The position numbers and the translations under genes are program-made. A stretch of 64,000 bases of DNA from Limnanthes douglasii subsp. nivea (lineage: Eukaryota > Streptophyta > Magnoliopsida > Brassicales > Limnanthaceae), in NCBI GenBank assembly GCA_036936605.1, contig JAUPFV010000005.1, positions 56,130,742 to 56,194,741 on the forward strand. Reading direction: 5' to 3'. Below the pieces are notes generated by a model. That model was given only the letters and a program-made list of their open reading frames with translations, did not search any database and was not told where the DNA came from. Below, piece after piece: positions 37,767 through 49,874 of the stretch (position 1 is its first letter; each line of letters opens with the position of its first letter).

Positions 37767-38186
37767 TGTTAAGATACAGTCGCCGGCGAAGGTCACCATG
37801 ACCGGTGACTGTTCTGAGGAACAAGAAACAAGTCTCGACACTACAAGTGATCTTCTGTCCTAAGGGTTAAGTCATTGGGCCTGTGTTTTCGGGTTATTCA
37901 AACAGGCCTTGGATACTATCTTGTTGGACCACAAGGGTGTCACTCAAGCCCAGCACAAGTCTACCTAGAGACCCATGTGCTATACTTGTGTCCAAACACT
38001 CACCCACATCCTGGTCATGTGTCCAAACAGCCTATATTATTCACTAACAGAAAATGTAACAAACAAAGGAATATTCTGAAATGTTGTTACACCCTCTCTT
38101 GTATTTAAACAGCCAACTTGGCAAAGAAATGTTTAAGTGAAAAATTACACAAAATCTACTCTATTGTTCACTCCCTATTTTCTACT
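37767..38186 (+). repeat. 5' LTR of young Copia
   Basis: Starts TGTTAAGATACAG. The U3/R/U5 borders cannot be fixed by eye, but TATTTAAAC at 38102-38110 is a plausible core promoter, placing transcription start near 38135. Confidence 0.95.
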
Positions 38187-38199
38187 TGGTATCAGAGCC
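38187..38199 (+). other. Primer binding site, initiator tRNA-Met
   Basis: TGGTATCAGAGCC directly follows the 5' LTR. It is complementary to the 3' end of plant initiator tRNA-Met, the primer for minus-strand synthesis in most Copia elements. Confidence 0.93.
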
Positions 38200-38211
38200 A
38201 TTCTGATCTGA

Positions 38212-41200
38212 ATGGCCAACTCTGATGAATCTCAGTCGCTTTCCTCAGAGTCATTAGGCTCCTTCTTTCCCAACAGTTCCTCTGCTGCTTCAAAAACTCT
38301 GCAGCTGCACTCAATCAACAACACAAACAATATCAGACTCGACAGAAGCAACTATCTCCTTTGGAGAACAGTTGTGTTACCCATGATCAAGGGTAACAAG
38401 CTAGGTGGCTATATCTCAGGAGAGAAAGTCTGCCCTCCTAAAGTTTCTACTGATAATGAAGGCAATGTATCAGAAAATGCAGACTATGAAGAGTGGGTCT
38501 CAAAAGACCAACTCTTACTTGGTTGGCTCTACTCCACAATGAGCCCTGAGATAGCAGCTCAATTAATGGAGGAAGAGACCTCCAAAGGGCTTTGGGAAGC
38601 AGCAGGAAAGTTGTCTGGCTCTCAGACAAGAGCCAGAGTCACCTACTTCAAGGCAGAGTTTCAAAAAACTCGCAAGGGAGCCAGTACTATGTCTGACTAC
38701 TTAAACAAAATGAAAATGATCTTTGATAATTTAATACTTGCAGGATGTCTTACCTCCATGGATGACCTGATCACTCAGGTTCTTGCAGGGCTTGATGGAG
38801 ACTACACACCAATAGTAGTCAGTCTTGCTGATAAAGACAGTCTTACTTGGCTTGATCTGCAGACTAGCCTTTTAACTTTTGAAAGCAGGCTAGAACAACT
38901 TCATGATCTGCAAAATACAATGAATACAATCAGTATTTCAAGTGCCAATTATGCTCAAAGAAGTGATATGAAACAACAAGTCAGCAACAACAATTTCAGA
39001 AACTATTCTGGACCAAACAAGAACCTCAACAACAATTTCAGAAACTATAGAGGAGGAAGGTCTAACTCCAACTACAGGGGTCAAAGCAGCTACTATAGAG
39101 GCAGAGGTGGAAGGTTTGCCCAAAACAAACCCACTTGCCAAATCTGTAGCAAATATGGGCACTCTGCAGTTGTTTGCTACTACAGAGATGACCCTTCAGT
39201 CATGGGATCAAATTCTTCAGAACAACCTAAGTCTGAAAGTGATCACAGTGCCCTACTAGCAGCACAAGACACAGCATCAGATGGGGTATGGTATGCTGAC
39301 AGTGGAGCCAGCCATCATGTTACAGGGAGTACCAATCAGCTGACACAGAAACATGATTACACAGGTACTAAACATGTCTTGGTTGGTAGTGGTGAGAGAC
39401 TTCCAATCTCTCACATAGGTGAAACTTCCCTCTTATCACTATCTAAACAGCCTATTCTTCTTAAATCCATACTACATGTTCCCAAAATCAACAAAAACTT
39501 ACTGTCTATCTCTCAACTTACCAATTATAATCATGTATTTGTTGAATTTCACAAAACTTTTTGTCTTGTGAAGGACAAAACCACAGGGACAGTGTTGCTC
39601 AAAGGGAGATGTGAAGGTGGTTTATACAAGATGGAAACTCTTTCTAGAAATCAGTCTACCTATCCAGTCAGTTTTAATACTCAAGTCTGTTTGTCTCAAA
39701 GTTCTCTATGTTCTGATAGGGTCTGTCCTCCTAAAGTTTCTAAAGTCTCTAAAGATGGATGGCATAGGAAGCTTGGCCATCCATCCCAGTCTGTTCTAGC
39801 TAGTGTTCTTAAGTCCTGTAACCTTCAAAATGTTCCAAGTAATGAGAATAACTTCTGTGAGGCTTGCCAGTTAGGCAAGTCTCACACACTTTCTTACCCT
39901 CTATCTGTTTCCCATGCTAACAATGTGTTGGATCTTGTGCATACTGATGTTTGGGGGCCTTCCCCTATTCTGTCTACTGAGGGGTTCAGGTTCTATGTTC
40001 TTTTTCTTGATGATTTTTCAAGATATACTTGGGTTTATCCTATCAAAACTAAAGGGCAGGTTACTGAAGTATTTAAAACATTTAAAATCTTTGTTGAAAA
40101 TCAATTTGAAAGAAAAATCAAAGTAATCCAGAGTGATTAGGGGGGAGAGTTCAGACCATTGGCTACCCTAGCTAAAGAGAGTGGTATATTACTACGTAGG
40201 TCTTGCCCCTACACATCAGCTCAGAATGGAAGAGCTGAGCGTAAACACAGACACATTGTGGAGACTGGCTTAACTCTACTTGCTCAGTCTAAACTACCCT
40301 ACAAGTTTTGGGTTGAAGCCTTTGCCACTAGCACCTATCTCATCAACAGATTACCTACTCCTACCCTCAATAACACCTCACCTTTTGAAGCTCTATTTCA
40401 CAAAAAACCTAACTATCTAGTTCTCAAAACCTTTGGCTGTGCTTGCTTTCCCTGCCTCAGACCTTACCAGACTCATAAATTCCAGTTTCACTCTCTTAAA
40501 TGTGTTTTTCTAGGCTACAGTCAGAGTCATAAGGGGTATAAGTGTTTAAGTCCTACATGGAGAGTCTATGTGTCTCGAAATGTGGTGTTTAATGAGACTG
40601 ACTTTCCTTTTACTTCAGGGTTTCTTCAACAACCCCAAAGCAGTCAGTCTCATTATCAGTCTGTCAATCTCTGGCTTCCTTCTCTAACTAGCTCTCTGGT
40701 TTCTGAAAGAGTAACATCTTGTACTAATCCCAACACTGATCCTTCCACTGAGCATCACACTCCTCAGTGTGCTACACAGACAGATCACCAAACCACCTCC
40801 TCACACTCTCTGCCTAATCTACCACTTAGACCCTGCACAGACACTGCCTCTCATTCTCTCACAGACTCAGGTACTGTCACAAAGCCACACCAACATCATA
40901 ACTCTCCTACCAGCCCTACTCCTACACTAGTTATTGACCTTCCATTCCCTACTTCACAACACCCTCTACCACTCTCACAGCCTACAAACACACACACTAT
41001 GCAAACCAGACACAAAAGTGGTATCCATAAGCCTAGATTACCCTATGTTGGAACTATCACTACTACTAATCAGGACATGCTTACACCTTCTAGTTTCTCT
41101 AAGGCTGCAGGGAATCCTAACTGGGTTGCTGCTATGAAGACTGAATATGCTGCTCTAATGAACAATAATACCTGGTCTTTGGTACCTCTACCCTCTTACT

Positions 41201-42723
41201 CTACTGTGGTTGGTTGTAAGTGGGTCTACAAGGTCAAATATGCTATGGATGGGTCTGTCCAACGTTACAAGGCCAGGTTAGTGGCTAAGGGCTTCCACCA
41301 AACCCCTGGTGTTGATTTCTATGACACCTTTAGCCCTGTTGTGAAGGCTTCTACAGTTCGACTTATCCTTACTATTGCTGTCTCTAAGAACTGGCCTGTC
41401 AAACAACTTGACATCAACAATGCCTTTCTTAATGGGGACTTACAAGAGACTGTCTACATGCAACAGCCTTAGGGTTTTGAAGATACCAGCCACCCTACCT
41501 ATGTGTGGAAATTGCACAAAGCTCTCTATGGCCTCAAACAAGCACCAAGGGCCTGGTTCTCTAAACTACGGGATACTCTAACTCTCTGGGGGTTTCAAAA
41601 TTCAAGAGCTGATTGCTCCCTCTTCTATCTAGTGACTACAACTACAATACTCCTCATCCTGGTTTATGTGGATGACATATTGGTCACAGGGAACAATGAA
41701 GCTTTTCTGTCTCAGTTCATTCATAACCTAAATGCCAAATACTCTCTAAAAGACATGGGCTCACTCTCTCTATTCTTAGGAATAGAGGTTCATCGTGATG
41801 CCTCAGGGTTCTATCTTACTCAACACAACTACGTTGAAAGCTTACTTGTTAATCAGGGAGCAGCCTTGTCCAAACCTTGCCCCACTCCTCTTGCTCCTGG
41901 CACAGCTTTGTCAGCAACTACTGGATCTCCTCTGCCTTCACCTACACAGTATCGAAGCCTGTTAGGGGCACTGCAGTACCTCACACACACCAGACCAGAT
42001 ATTGCCTATGCCGTAAATCGGCTTAGCCAATACCAACAGTCTCCTACAACTACTCACTGGCAATGCTTAAAAAGAATCCTACGCTACTTATCTGGTTCAC
42101 GGTGGTTGGGACTGCACATTCAGCCTTGTCTTCATCTTCAGCTGCATGGATATTCTGATGCTGACTGGGCCTCTTCAATCGACGATCGACGCAGCACTGG
42201 AGCCTATTGTGTGTTTCTTGGAAAGACATTGATATCCTGGTCCTCCAAGAAACAAAATGTCGTCTCCCGATCTTCTACTGAATCTGAGTACCGGGCACTG
42301 GCGAATTTGTCTGCTGAATTGATTTGGATTCGCTCACTGCTTACTGAACTGCGAATCCCTCTCATACCCCCTTCTGTGCTATGGTGTGACAACTTGGGGG
42401 CAGGAGCTCTAGCTTCAAATCCCGTCTTTCATGCACGCACCAAGCATATCGAGCTTGATGTGCATTTTATCAGGGACCAGGTTCTCGCCGGTGCTGCTCA
42501 GATCCGATACGTTCCCACTCAAGACCAAGTTGCTGATTCTCTCACCAAAGCGTTACTGCCGTCTCGATTTGCCTATCTCCATGACAAACTCGGGCTCCTG
42601 GAGTCACCGCTCCGTTTGAGGGGGGATGTTAAGATACAGTCGTCGGCGAAGGTCACCATGACCGGTGACTGTTCTGAGGAACAAGAAACAAGTCTCGACA
42701 CTACAAGTGATCTTCTGTCCTAA
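38212..42723 (+). pseudogene. Copia gag-pol polyprotein, two nonsense codons
   Basis: One frame from MANSDESQSL. Gag (about residues 1-330) has the UBN2-like domain, an Arg/Gly/Asn-rich tract and a CCHC knuckle CQICSKYGHSAVVC (39138-39179). Aspartic protease: YADSGASHHVTG (39295-39330). Then the GAG-preintegrase WHRKLGHPS with its Cys pair, and integrase with HTDVWGP, IQSD and the Glu in [31 protein letters not shown] box (41410-41440) and catalytic YVDDILVTG (41662-41690). RNase H: SDADWASS, SSTESEYRAL, WCDN, TKHIELDVHF. TAG at 40138-40140 cuts integrase and TAG at 41470-41472 cuts RT; no frameshift occurs. The open frame continues 97 bases into the 3' LTR before TAA. Apart from the two stops it is intact. 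Confidence 0.95.
42618..42626 (+). other. Polypurine tract of young Copia
   Basis: GAGGGGGGA directly precedes the TG of the 3' LTR. It primes plus-strand synthesis in this class of element. Confidence 0.85.
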
Positions 42724-43046
42724 GGGTTAAGTCATTGGGCCTGTGTTTTCGGGTTATTCAAACAGGCCTTGGATACTATCTTGTTGGACCACAAGGGTGT
42801 CACTCAAGCCCAGCACAAGTCTACCTAGAGACCCATGTGCTATACTTGTGTCCAAACACTCACCCACATCCTGGTCATGTGTCCAAACAGCCTATATTAT
42901 TCACTAACAGAAAATGTAACAAACAAAGGAATATTCTGAAATGTTGTTACACCCTCTCTTGTATTTAAACAGCCAACTTGGCAAAGAAATGTTTAAGTGA
43001 AAAATTACACAAAATCTACTCTATTGTTCACTCCCTATTTTCTACT
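42627..43046 (+). repeat. 3' LTR of young Copia
   Basis: Same length as the 5' LTR and identical to it except for one C/T difference. Confidence 0.95.
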
Positions 43047-43408
43047 AACCCCAAGATTTTTTGGGCTTAGTAAGAAAAGTCTCCCTGGCCACACATTTTC
43101 CCACCAATAGAATTTACCAAATTCCTCGAAACTTGTGTTGATCATCTAATCTCATGTTTTAATTTTGTCCAAAATCTAAAAAGGCAATCATAACTTATTT
43201 GGGGATCATACATGGCCACCTCTAATTCTAAAAACAATTTTGGTATAGTGGTATTAGTGTTCAAATTTTAACTTTTACGTCAAGAGTTCGAACTTTGGAC
43301 CACCCCAAACTATTTTTTTTCTTTCTTTTAGATTTTACACCCTAACAAAACCTTAAATCTACACCCTAACTAAACCCTAAATCTACACAAATACAAAAAA
43401 AACAGCAT

Positions 43409-43501
43409 CCCCTATTTCTCTCTCTCCCCAAACGCAAGAGCCCCTATCTCTCTCTCCCCAAAAGCAATTGTCCTTCTCTTTCTCTCTCCCCAAACGCAGC
43501 A
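43409..43501. repeat. Three CT-rich tandem units
   Basis: Three imperfect copies of about 31 bp, each with CTCTCTCCCCAAA(A/C)GCA. They lie upstream of the hAT2 coding remnants and may be its 5' untranslated region. Confidence 0.75.
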
Positions 43502-43547
43502 GCCCCTTTCGAAAAGTGAACCAAAAAGTTTGTTATTTGTTTTTGCA

Positions 43548-44360
43548 AACGTTTAGTTTTGTTTTTATGTTGCACTTATTGGTTGAGGTTTTTTCGTTGA
43601 CAAATGATTTGTCTCAAGCATTACAAAAAGGGGATCAAAATATTGTGACCGTTATCCAACTTGTTCAAGTAAGTAAAAAAGGCTTCAACAAATGAGTAAT
43701 GGTGGATGTGAACCATTTAATGAAAAAGTTATGGGTTCTTGTGGTAATCTTGAAGTTGATGTGCCCGACATGGAGTCAAGGTATGTGCAAGGTAATAAAT
43801 CCAAAAGACTTGCTACATTTTTTACAAATCACAATTATTTCAAGAATGATTGTTTTTTACATGTCATAGATTTTGTAATGCAAGAGTTGAATGATTGATT
43901 TACACCCGAAAATGTTGAATTGTTTGACATGTTTGAATCATTGTTCTTCATTTCAACATTTTGACACTAACTCTCTTGTGAGGTTAGTGATAAAGAGTTG
44001 TCTAGCCAATTTGAGACTTATATTGAGTGTGTGAAGATGGATGATAATTTTTCTAATTTGAAGAGTATCTCGGATCTATGTAGGAATCTTGTGTGTACAA
44101 AAAAGCATAACACATTTGGATTGGTGCACGCATTTTTTAAGCTAGCTTTGTCATTGCCGGTGCCCACCGCAAGTGTTGAGCGAGTATTTTCTAGTATGAA
44201 ATATGTGAAGAACGAGTTGAGAAATCGAATGTCCAATCCATGGCTTAATGATTGCTTAGAGACATTTGTGGAGAAACAAGTGTTTACTACAATCAATCGA
44301 GATATTATCAAGCGCTTTCAAGGCATGAGTAAGAGAAGAATGCGATTACATTTAGACTAG
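43548..44360 (+). pseudogene. hAT2 transposase C-terminal half
   Basis: Pieces of a TTF-type hAT transposase in order: LTNDLSQALQKGDQNIV (about 43600-43650), NEKVMGSCGNLEVDVPDMES (about 43720-43780), FLHVIDFVMQELND to a stop at 43896-43898, then FSNLKSISDLCRNLV and the dimerisation core ALSLPVPTASVERVFSSMKY, RNRMSNPWLNDCLETF (43998-44360). The N-terminal zinc finger and most of the catalytic core are missing. The last piece is a clean 120-codon frame, better preserved than hAT1. Confidence 0.8.
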
Positions 44361-44812
44361 AAGTATATTTTCATTTTTAGTTGTAATAATGTATCGATGT
44401 ATTTTGACTATATATTACTCGGAATGTTTTTAGTTCAATGATAGTTTTGGCATACACCAAATTCTAATCATGGATCTGCCCCTCACTCTGCTCCTCCACA
44501 AATTCAAACCCTTGGGCAAACATGTAGGGTTTTCTCACCGTGCATTTATACCCACCCAAGCACCACAACATTTACAACTTTTCACCCATTCACTTCCAAC
44601 ACCTTCTATGTTTCTCGAAACACCACCTTTACTAACTTGAAAATGATTTTTACTCGTATTTACAATGTCGGTCCGGTAATTTATGAAGTTTAAGACATTT
44701 TTAGAAACGGGACCCAAACAAGTATTTTAGAAATTAACAAAATAATATATTTGTTTCAAACCAACAAAATAAAATTATAAGTATTTTATAACCTATAAAA
44801 AGACAATAAAAA

Positions 44813-45600
44813 TTATTTCCGAAAAACAAGTCTTCTAGCTTTTCTTTCCGCAAATTCATCCATAACTTTCTCATAATTAAGATTAGAAATCATATCTTTT
44901 TTAATAGATATCATTGATAATCCATTCAACCGGTCTTGATACATAGTAGAACGAAGATAGTATTTGTTATCAACTTTAACTTTGAAAAACTCATTTTGGC
45001 AGATGCAACTGAAATTGGAATTATCAACAATATTCGACATAAAATGGATGCATTTGGATAACAACCCTCAATTATTTTCATAAAGATCAACACATCAAAA
45101 CCATTTTGATTTCTATTGGCAACACTTCTCTAGAAGTTTCAACTCCATAAACAAATCTTTTTATCTACATCTGAAAGTGCACTATGTGTAAAAGATGCTT
45201 CAAGCTTAACTCAAGATATCATCCATTCTTCATCACTAGTTGACTTAAGCTTCTTAATATCAACAAAATACAAAAGTTTTTCGTAACTTTGAAACTTATC
45301 GAATCTTGCTTCAATATAAACAATAGTTTGATCCATGATGTTTATGAAGTAATCCATCATAAATCCTTCCTTGCCTTGTACTACCGTATTGTCATCATTT
45401 TTTTCCACATTTTCATCAAAATGTATTTTTCTTTTTCTGTTACATTTTGGCTTCTTATAAATTACAGGTTTCATATTTTCATCTTCAGCGATATTTACAT
45501 CTTCATCACCATTCTCACAAGCATCAATCTTAATTTTATTTTCATTGATTTCATCTTCGACAATCGTAGATCTTGTTACCAACTTAAGCATAGAATTCTC
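44813..45600 (-). pseudogene. hAT3 transposase remnant
   Basis: On the minus strand, 45591-45211 encodes a Lys/Asp-rich stretch and then YFINIMDQTIVYIEARF, FQSYEKLLYFVDIKKL, the mid-region of plant TTF-type hAT transposases. After a frame change, PNASILCRILLTIPISVASA (about 45075-45020) and LRSTMYQDRLNGLSMISI with DEFAERKARRL (44965-44820) give the C-terminal dimerisation domain. The differing C-terminus (YLRSTM..RLNGL) puts it in another subfamily than hAT1 and hAT2. At least two frameshifts; ends of the element not seen. Confidence 0.7.
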
Positions 45601-46429
45601 TTGTGGTTTAACAAATTATTCATCTTTCTTTTTTTTCTTTTATTTATGTGTAAGTATATTTTTTATAGTTTATCGGAGGCATGTCACTACAAAATAATAT
45701 TAATAATTAAAAATATAAAAACATAATAATTAGTAATATATATCCATTACAGCCGGTAAAAAAACTTCCATTAAAAAAACCTTAAAAACTGTGCAGATGG
45801 ATCTTGTCAAGCACAAAGCGAAGAAAAGAAATATGAACAAGAGAACTATGACGATATCTGCTTAACCCTAACCTATTATGATATTTAAAATGGGTCCCTT
45901 GATAATTGGTACCCAAGGAAACACCCTCATGTGGCTTAAAAGAGGGCTGACCCTCGTACAAGTTACAAACAAAAAAGGAGCACCTTCATTCTACACAATC
46001 AGTGAACAACCCCCTTGCATTGATGCAAACGAAATTTTGGTTATACCTGGATTTGATATTACCAATAAAGTTCACACGCCTCTCTCACCAGTTGAACCAC
46101 TCGAGTTATTCCCCACATATACCACAAACTAGCATGTGGGCATGCCTGTAGAGAATGTTAGCCAAGATGGTAACCGGGCCCAAAATTGGCCATACCTAAC
46201 CCGATCTCAATTACCATACAACAACAAAACCAAAACCCAAACCCAAGCCAAAAAATCAAGCCCATTCCACTTTTAAAACATCTCACATAAATACATCTTC
46301 CAGACCAATATAACTAAGCTCACCCAACCACCAGACCCTAACCCACCTCAATGCTTACCTGGACATTCCCCATACTTCTGAGCACACACCTAGTAGACTG
46401 CACCGTTTTACACCATTCTTGCCTAATTT
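45601..46429. other. no clear gene
   Basis: AT-rich up to 45780. An 84-codon frame at 45878-46132 has no recognised domain. The C-rich tract 46190-46400 may be a decayed endonuclease part of LINE F but I cannot read motifs in it. Confidence 0.4.
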
Positions 46430-49093
46430 AAAAGTTTTTAAAAACTTCAACATATGGCAAAACCATTATAGCTTCTTGGATATATTTACTAGTAGTTGAG
46501 ATACGCCTTATGATGGAAATAGCATGGCCATCATTACTAGCAAACTCGGCAGGCTTCAGGTTACTCTCTATGTCCTCAATAAAAGAGAGTTTAGTAGCAT
46601 TTGTGATAAATTTACCCAATCTCAGACTGTGCTTTTCAAAATCTAGTTAAGGCTTGCGAACGACCCAACCAAAACCCACCTTGTCCAACAGGAAGTGGCT
46701 GCATCAGAGAACTACATCTTGTTTAATCAGGCGGAGGAATAATTCATTAACCAAAAATCCTATAAATCATGGATAAAGTTGGGCGATCGCAATTCTAAAT
46801 ATTTTCATAGCAACATTAGGGCGCGTATGGCTAGAAAAAAAATATTTTTTATAGACAACCTCGAGGGTAACAATTTTACCAACCATTGAGGGGTGACATA
46901 TACATTTGTTAACCATTTTACAAATCTTCTAGGTACCTACAGCACCCCTAACTACCCTCAACTTGAGAGAGTCAGAAACTTTATCACTACGAAACTTTCT
47001 CTTTAACACAAAATAAATATGATCAAACCTATCACTAACCAGGATTTTAAGAAAGCCTTATTTAGTATAAATAGCAACAAAGCGCCCGGTCCCGACAGCT
47101 TCAGTGCCAGCTTCTTTAAAACAAGTTGGAGTGTTGTTAGCCTGGATTTGTGCAATGTTATTCAACCTTTCTCCCATTATGGAAATATGGATCCCTTATG
47201 GAATAAAATTTTGATTGCCCTCATCCCAAAAATTAACTCTCCCTCTTCTCTATAAGATTTTAGACCCATTGCACGTTGCAATATTATATATAAGTTAATC
47301 TCTAAGATCCTACCATTCATAATAAAAAAATTCCCTCCCCACCCTCGTTGATTATTCCAACTCGGTATTTGTGCCTAAAACGAGTATTTCGGATAATATT
47401 CTCCTCTCACATGAACTCTTACATGATTATCAAACTAATAAAAAATTACCTAGGTATGCTCTCAAGATAGACCTCGTGAAGGAATTGAACAAAATCATAT
47501 ATAGGCTTCTTTGGGATGTACTTTATGTGATAGACTTTCCCCTAAAGATGATTGATTGGATCCTCCAATGTATTTCTACGCCTTCCAACACTATCAACAT
47601 CAATGACAACAACCACAGATTGTTCAAAGGTAAAAAGGTCTTAGACAATGAGACTATCTTTCCCATTCTCTATTTGTTAATGTTATGCAGATCTTTTCTA
47701 ACATTCTCCAGGAAAAAGGGCAACATCCTAATTTCGGCTATCACTAGAAATGTCAAAAGCTTACAATCCTAAATATCTGCTTTGCGAATAACCTGATAAT
47801 ATTCTAGCATGCCAACACTCCCTCCATCACGCTAATCAAGGACGAAATGCGTAAATTTGCTAAGTTCTCTGGACTATGATTCAACTAGTAAAAAAGTTAA
47901 TTTTCATATCTGGAACCCCGTTGGATACTCGTAATGCTATATTATCAACGGTTGGATTCGAAGAATGCAATTTATCAGTTGAGTACTTGGGAGTTCCACT
48001 TATCACGTCCAGGTTAACGTATAATGATTGTTTCCCCTTGTTTAATTAGGTAACTAGTCGTATCACCTCTTGGACCTCCAAATACCTCTTGTACGCAAGA
48101 AGACTTCAATTACTTAAAATTGTCCTTTTTGTCAATAAAGTCTACTAGTCGTCGAAGTTTATCCTCCCAGTTTGAGTTCTTAAATGACTCTCGTAACTTG
48201 TTTGTACATTATTTTAGACTGGCCTAAAAATAAAAAATATTGGTCTTAAGGTCGCATGAAAGAGTATAACCGTGCCCTCAGATGAGGGAGACCTTATGAT
48301 TTTAAACCTCAAATTTGGAATCAGACGACTGCTCTAAAAATGTTTTGGTCCATATTGACGAACAATCTTACCTCAATATATACTAGATGGATCATCTCTG
48401 AAAAGGTAAAGAAAAAGTTTACGAAATCTCTCATAAGGTTACTCTCCAAGTTAGGGGTGGCAGAACATTCTCAAGCTAGACTACTAGGCCGTTAGCCACA
48501 AGAATCTACAAGATTGATGTGGGAAATAGAAGCTCCACCTCTTTATGGTATGATCCATATATTTTCCACCTTTATTGTTAAACAGTATAACACTAGTATA
48601 ATACAGAGTGCCCATATGCATGGTAAAACCAAAGTTTCGGGAATTATCAACAAATCCTCGTGGAATTGGCCATTGCTCATTCGTTCAAAAAATAGAGCAC
48701 GCCAACATCATTAAATTGACATTGGTAATACAATCAATCTACTTCCTCAACCCGCCTCAACAGATGATAATTTTCTCTGGATTTCAAATCAAAACAACAA
48801 CACCTTCACAATAAACAACATTTACAAGTATAACTGACTTTCTGGCCCGAAAGTGCATTGGGTTGCGTGAGTTTATAATGAGTTTAATATCTCTAGATAC
48901 TCATCCATTTTCCTGGCTATAAATATCTAAAAAGTTGAACACCCTGGACAAACTCATCATTTAGGGCTACCTAGCCTCGGCTGAATGCGTTCTTTATGGC
49001 ACTGACATGGATACTATTGACCACATCTTACTGGATTGTTCTTATGTTAGACAGATATGGGAGAATATATCTAGAAAGATCCATAGTTTCCCT
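46430..49093 (+). mobile_element. LINE F, left part (interrupted)
   Basis: ORF2 remnant of the LINE B lineage, in several frames. Linker: KVFKNFNIWQNHYSFLDIF then TSKLGRLQVTLYVLNKREFS (46430-46600). RT: SWIKLGDRNSKYFHSNIR, SINSNKAPGPDSFSASFFK (47060-47120), NKILIALIPK, DFRPIARCNIIYKLISKIL. The catalytic box reads FANN (47781-47792): both Asp codons have become Asn by G to A. Thumb YLGVPLITSRLTY (47985-48020) and zf-RVT with ECVLYGTDMDTIDHILLDCS (48985-49045) follow. It is cut at 49093 by the Tork-like Copia and resumes at 56439. Confidence 0.8.
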
Positions 49094-49861
49094 TGATAGA
49101 AATAATTTACGGATTTCTAATCTAACTTATTGAACCATGAAGTTAAATCATCCTATAATAATGCGGAATAAATACTTACAGGATGTAGACATTCTTTGAT
49201 CTTCAGATTCCTGACTTAGAGCAGATGATCGGCGATCCTTTGCTAGGTTATTGATTCTTCTAAGAGATGGCAACCAAAACACACTTTTGTAATTGATTCG
49301 AAGGAAGAATAAATTTGTTTTTCTTAAAGGATTTTCTCTCTGTATTTTCTTTCGTTTCTTTCAAGAATAAGAAACTCATTCTTATATAGAACTAAAGTGA
49401 GAAAACGGTTCTTCATTAAGTAATTGTCTGTAACTTCCAGACATTTACTTAACGAAGACCAGTAACGGTTCTTCTCTCTTAATTGTCTGTAACTTCCAGA
49501 CAGTTACTTAATGAAGACCAGTAACGGTTCTTCTCTCTTAATTGTCTGTAACTTCCAGACAGTTACTTAATGAAGACCAGTCCTTATTAAATTGCCACTC
49601 TTAGGGACCATAACCCGATATTATTTTGTTTTACAAAATAACCCCAAAACTTTACGTTTTGCTTAAGTTGTTTATTTCCGAATCCAATCCTTCACAGTAT
49701 TCGGAATTAAACCTGGTATCTATACAATTACCTCCATGATACATATTTTATCTACTAGTCCGTTCTTTTCTTTATGATTACTTTTATTGGACTAATATTA
49801 ACGATAGTTCGATACATCGATACGACATGTGACGGTCCAACTTAATGGAGAAATTCCAACA
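49094..49861 (-). repeat. 3' LTR of Tork-like Copia
   Basis: 768 bp, same length as the 5' LTR and about 98 percent identical to it. Contains three tandem units (listed separately). Confidence 0.93.
49405..49580. repeat. Three tandem 59-60 bp units inside the LTR
   Basis: Units start ACGGTTCTTC at 49405, 49465 and 49524 and contain GTCTGTAACTTCCAGACA, itself a dyad (TGTCTGGAAG on the other strand). The first unit differs from the other two (CATTAAGTAA for TCTCTTAATT). The same array stands in the other LTR (about 55982-56157), so it predates insertion and is part of the LTR. Confidence 0.92.
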
Positions 49862-49874
49862 ATCTCCCACTTGG
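49862..49874 (-). other. Polypurine tract of Tork-like Copia
   Basis: CCAAGTGGGAGAT on the minus strand, directly before the TG of the 3' LTR. Confidence 0.8.

Larger units (their letters stand above)
37767..43046 (+). mobile_element. Young Copia LTR retrotransposon (probably Ale/Retrofit lineage)
   Basis: 5,280 bp with a 5-bp target duplication AACCC (37762-37766 and 43047-43051). The two LTRs are both 420 bp and differ at a single position (CGCCGG against CGTCGG near 37783/42643). PBS and polypurine tract are both intact. One long gag-pol frame is interrupted by two TAG codons. LTRs begin TG and appear to end in CT, not the usual CA. The lineage call rests on the gag start (LWRTVVLPMIKGNKLGGYIS) and overall size. 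With the often used plant LTR rate of 1.3e-8 per site per year, one difference in 420 would mean roughly 0.1 million years, with a wide error. Confidence 0.95.
43190..44485 (+). mobile_element. hAT transposon, internally deleted (hAT2)
   Basis: A decayed hAT of the same family as hAT1. The right end GGATCTGCCCC (44473-44483) resembles the inverted terminal repeat of this group. The left end is vague, perhaps GGGGATCATACATGG at about 43200. The interior holds a leader with CT-rich tandem repeats and C-terminal transposase parts. I found no convincing 8-bp duplication, so limits are approximate. Confidence 0.5.

Noticed and set aside
37875..38108. 77-codon frame repeated identically at 42735-42968
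   Set aside because: It lies in both LTRs; identity comes from LTR duplication, not from two genes.
40138..41472. Programmed readthrough of the two TAG codons
   Set aside because: They fall within integrase and RT rather than between domains, so nonsense mutation is the simpler reading.
38447..42619. Various 60-74 codon frames within the young Copia
   Set aside because: Shadows of the gag-pol frame in other frames or on the other strand.
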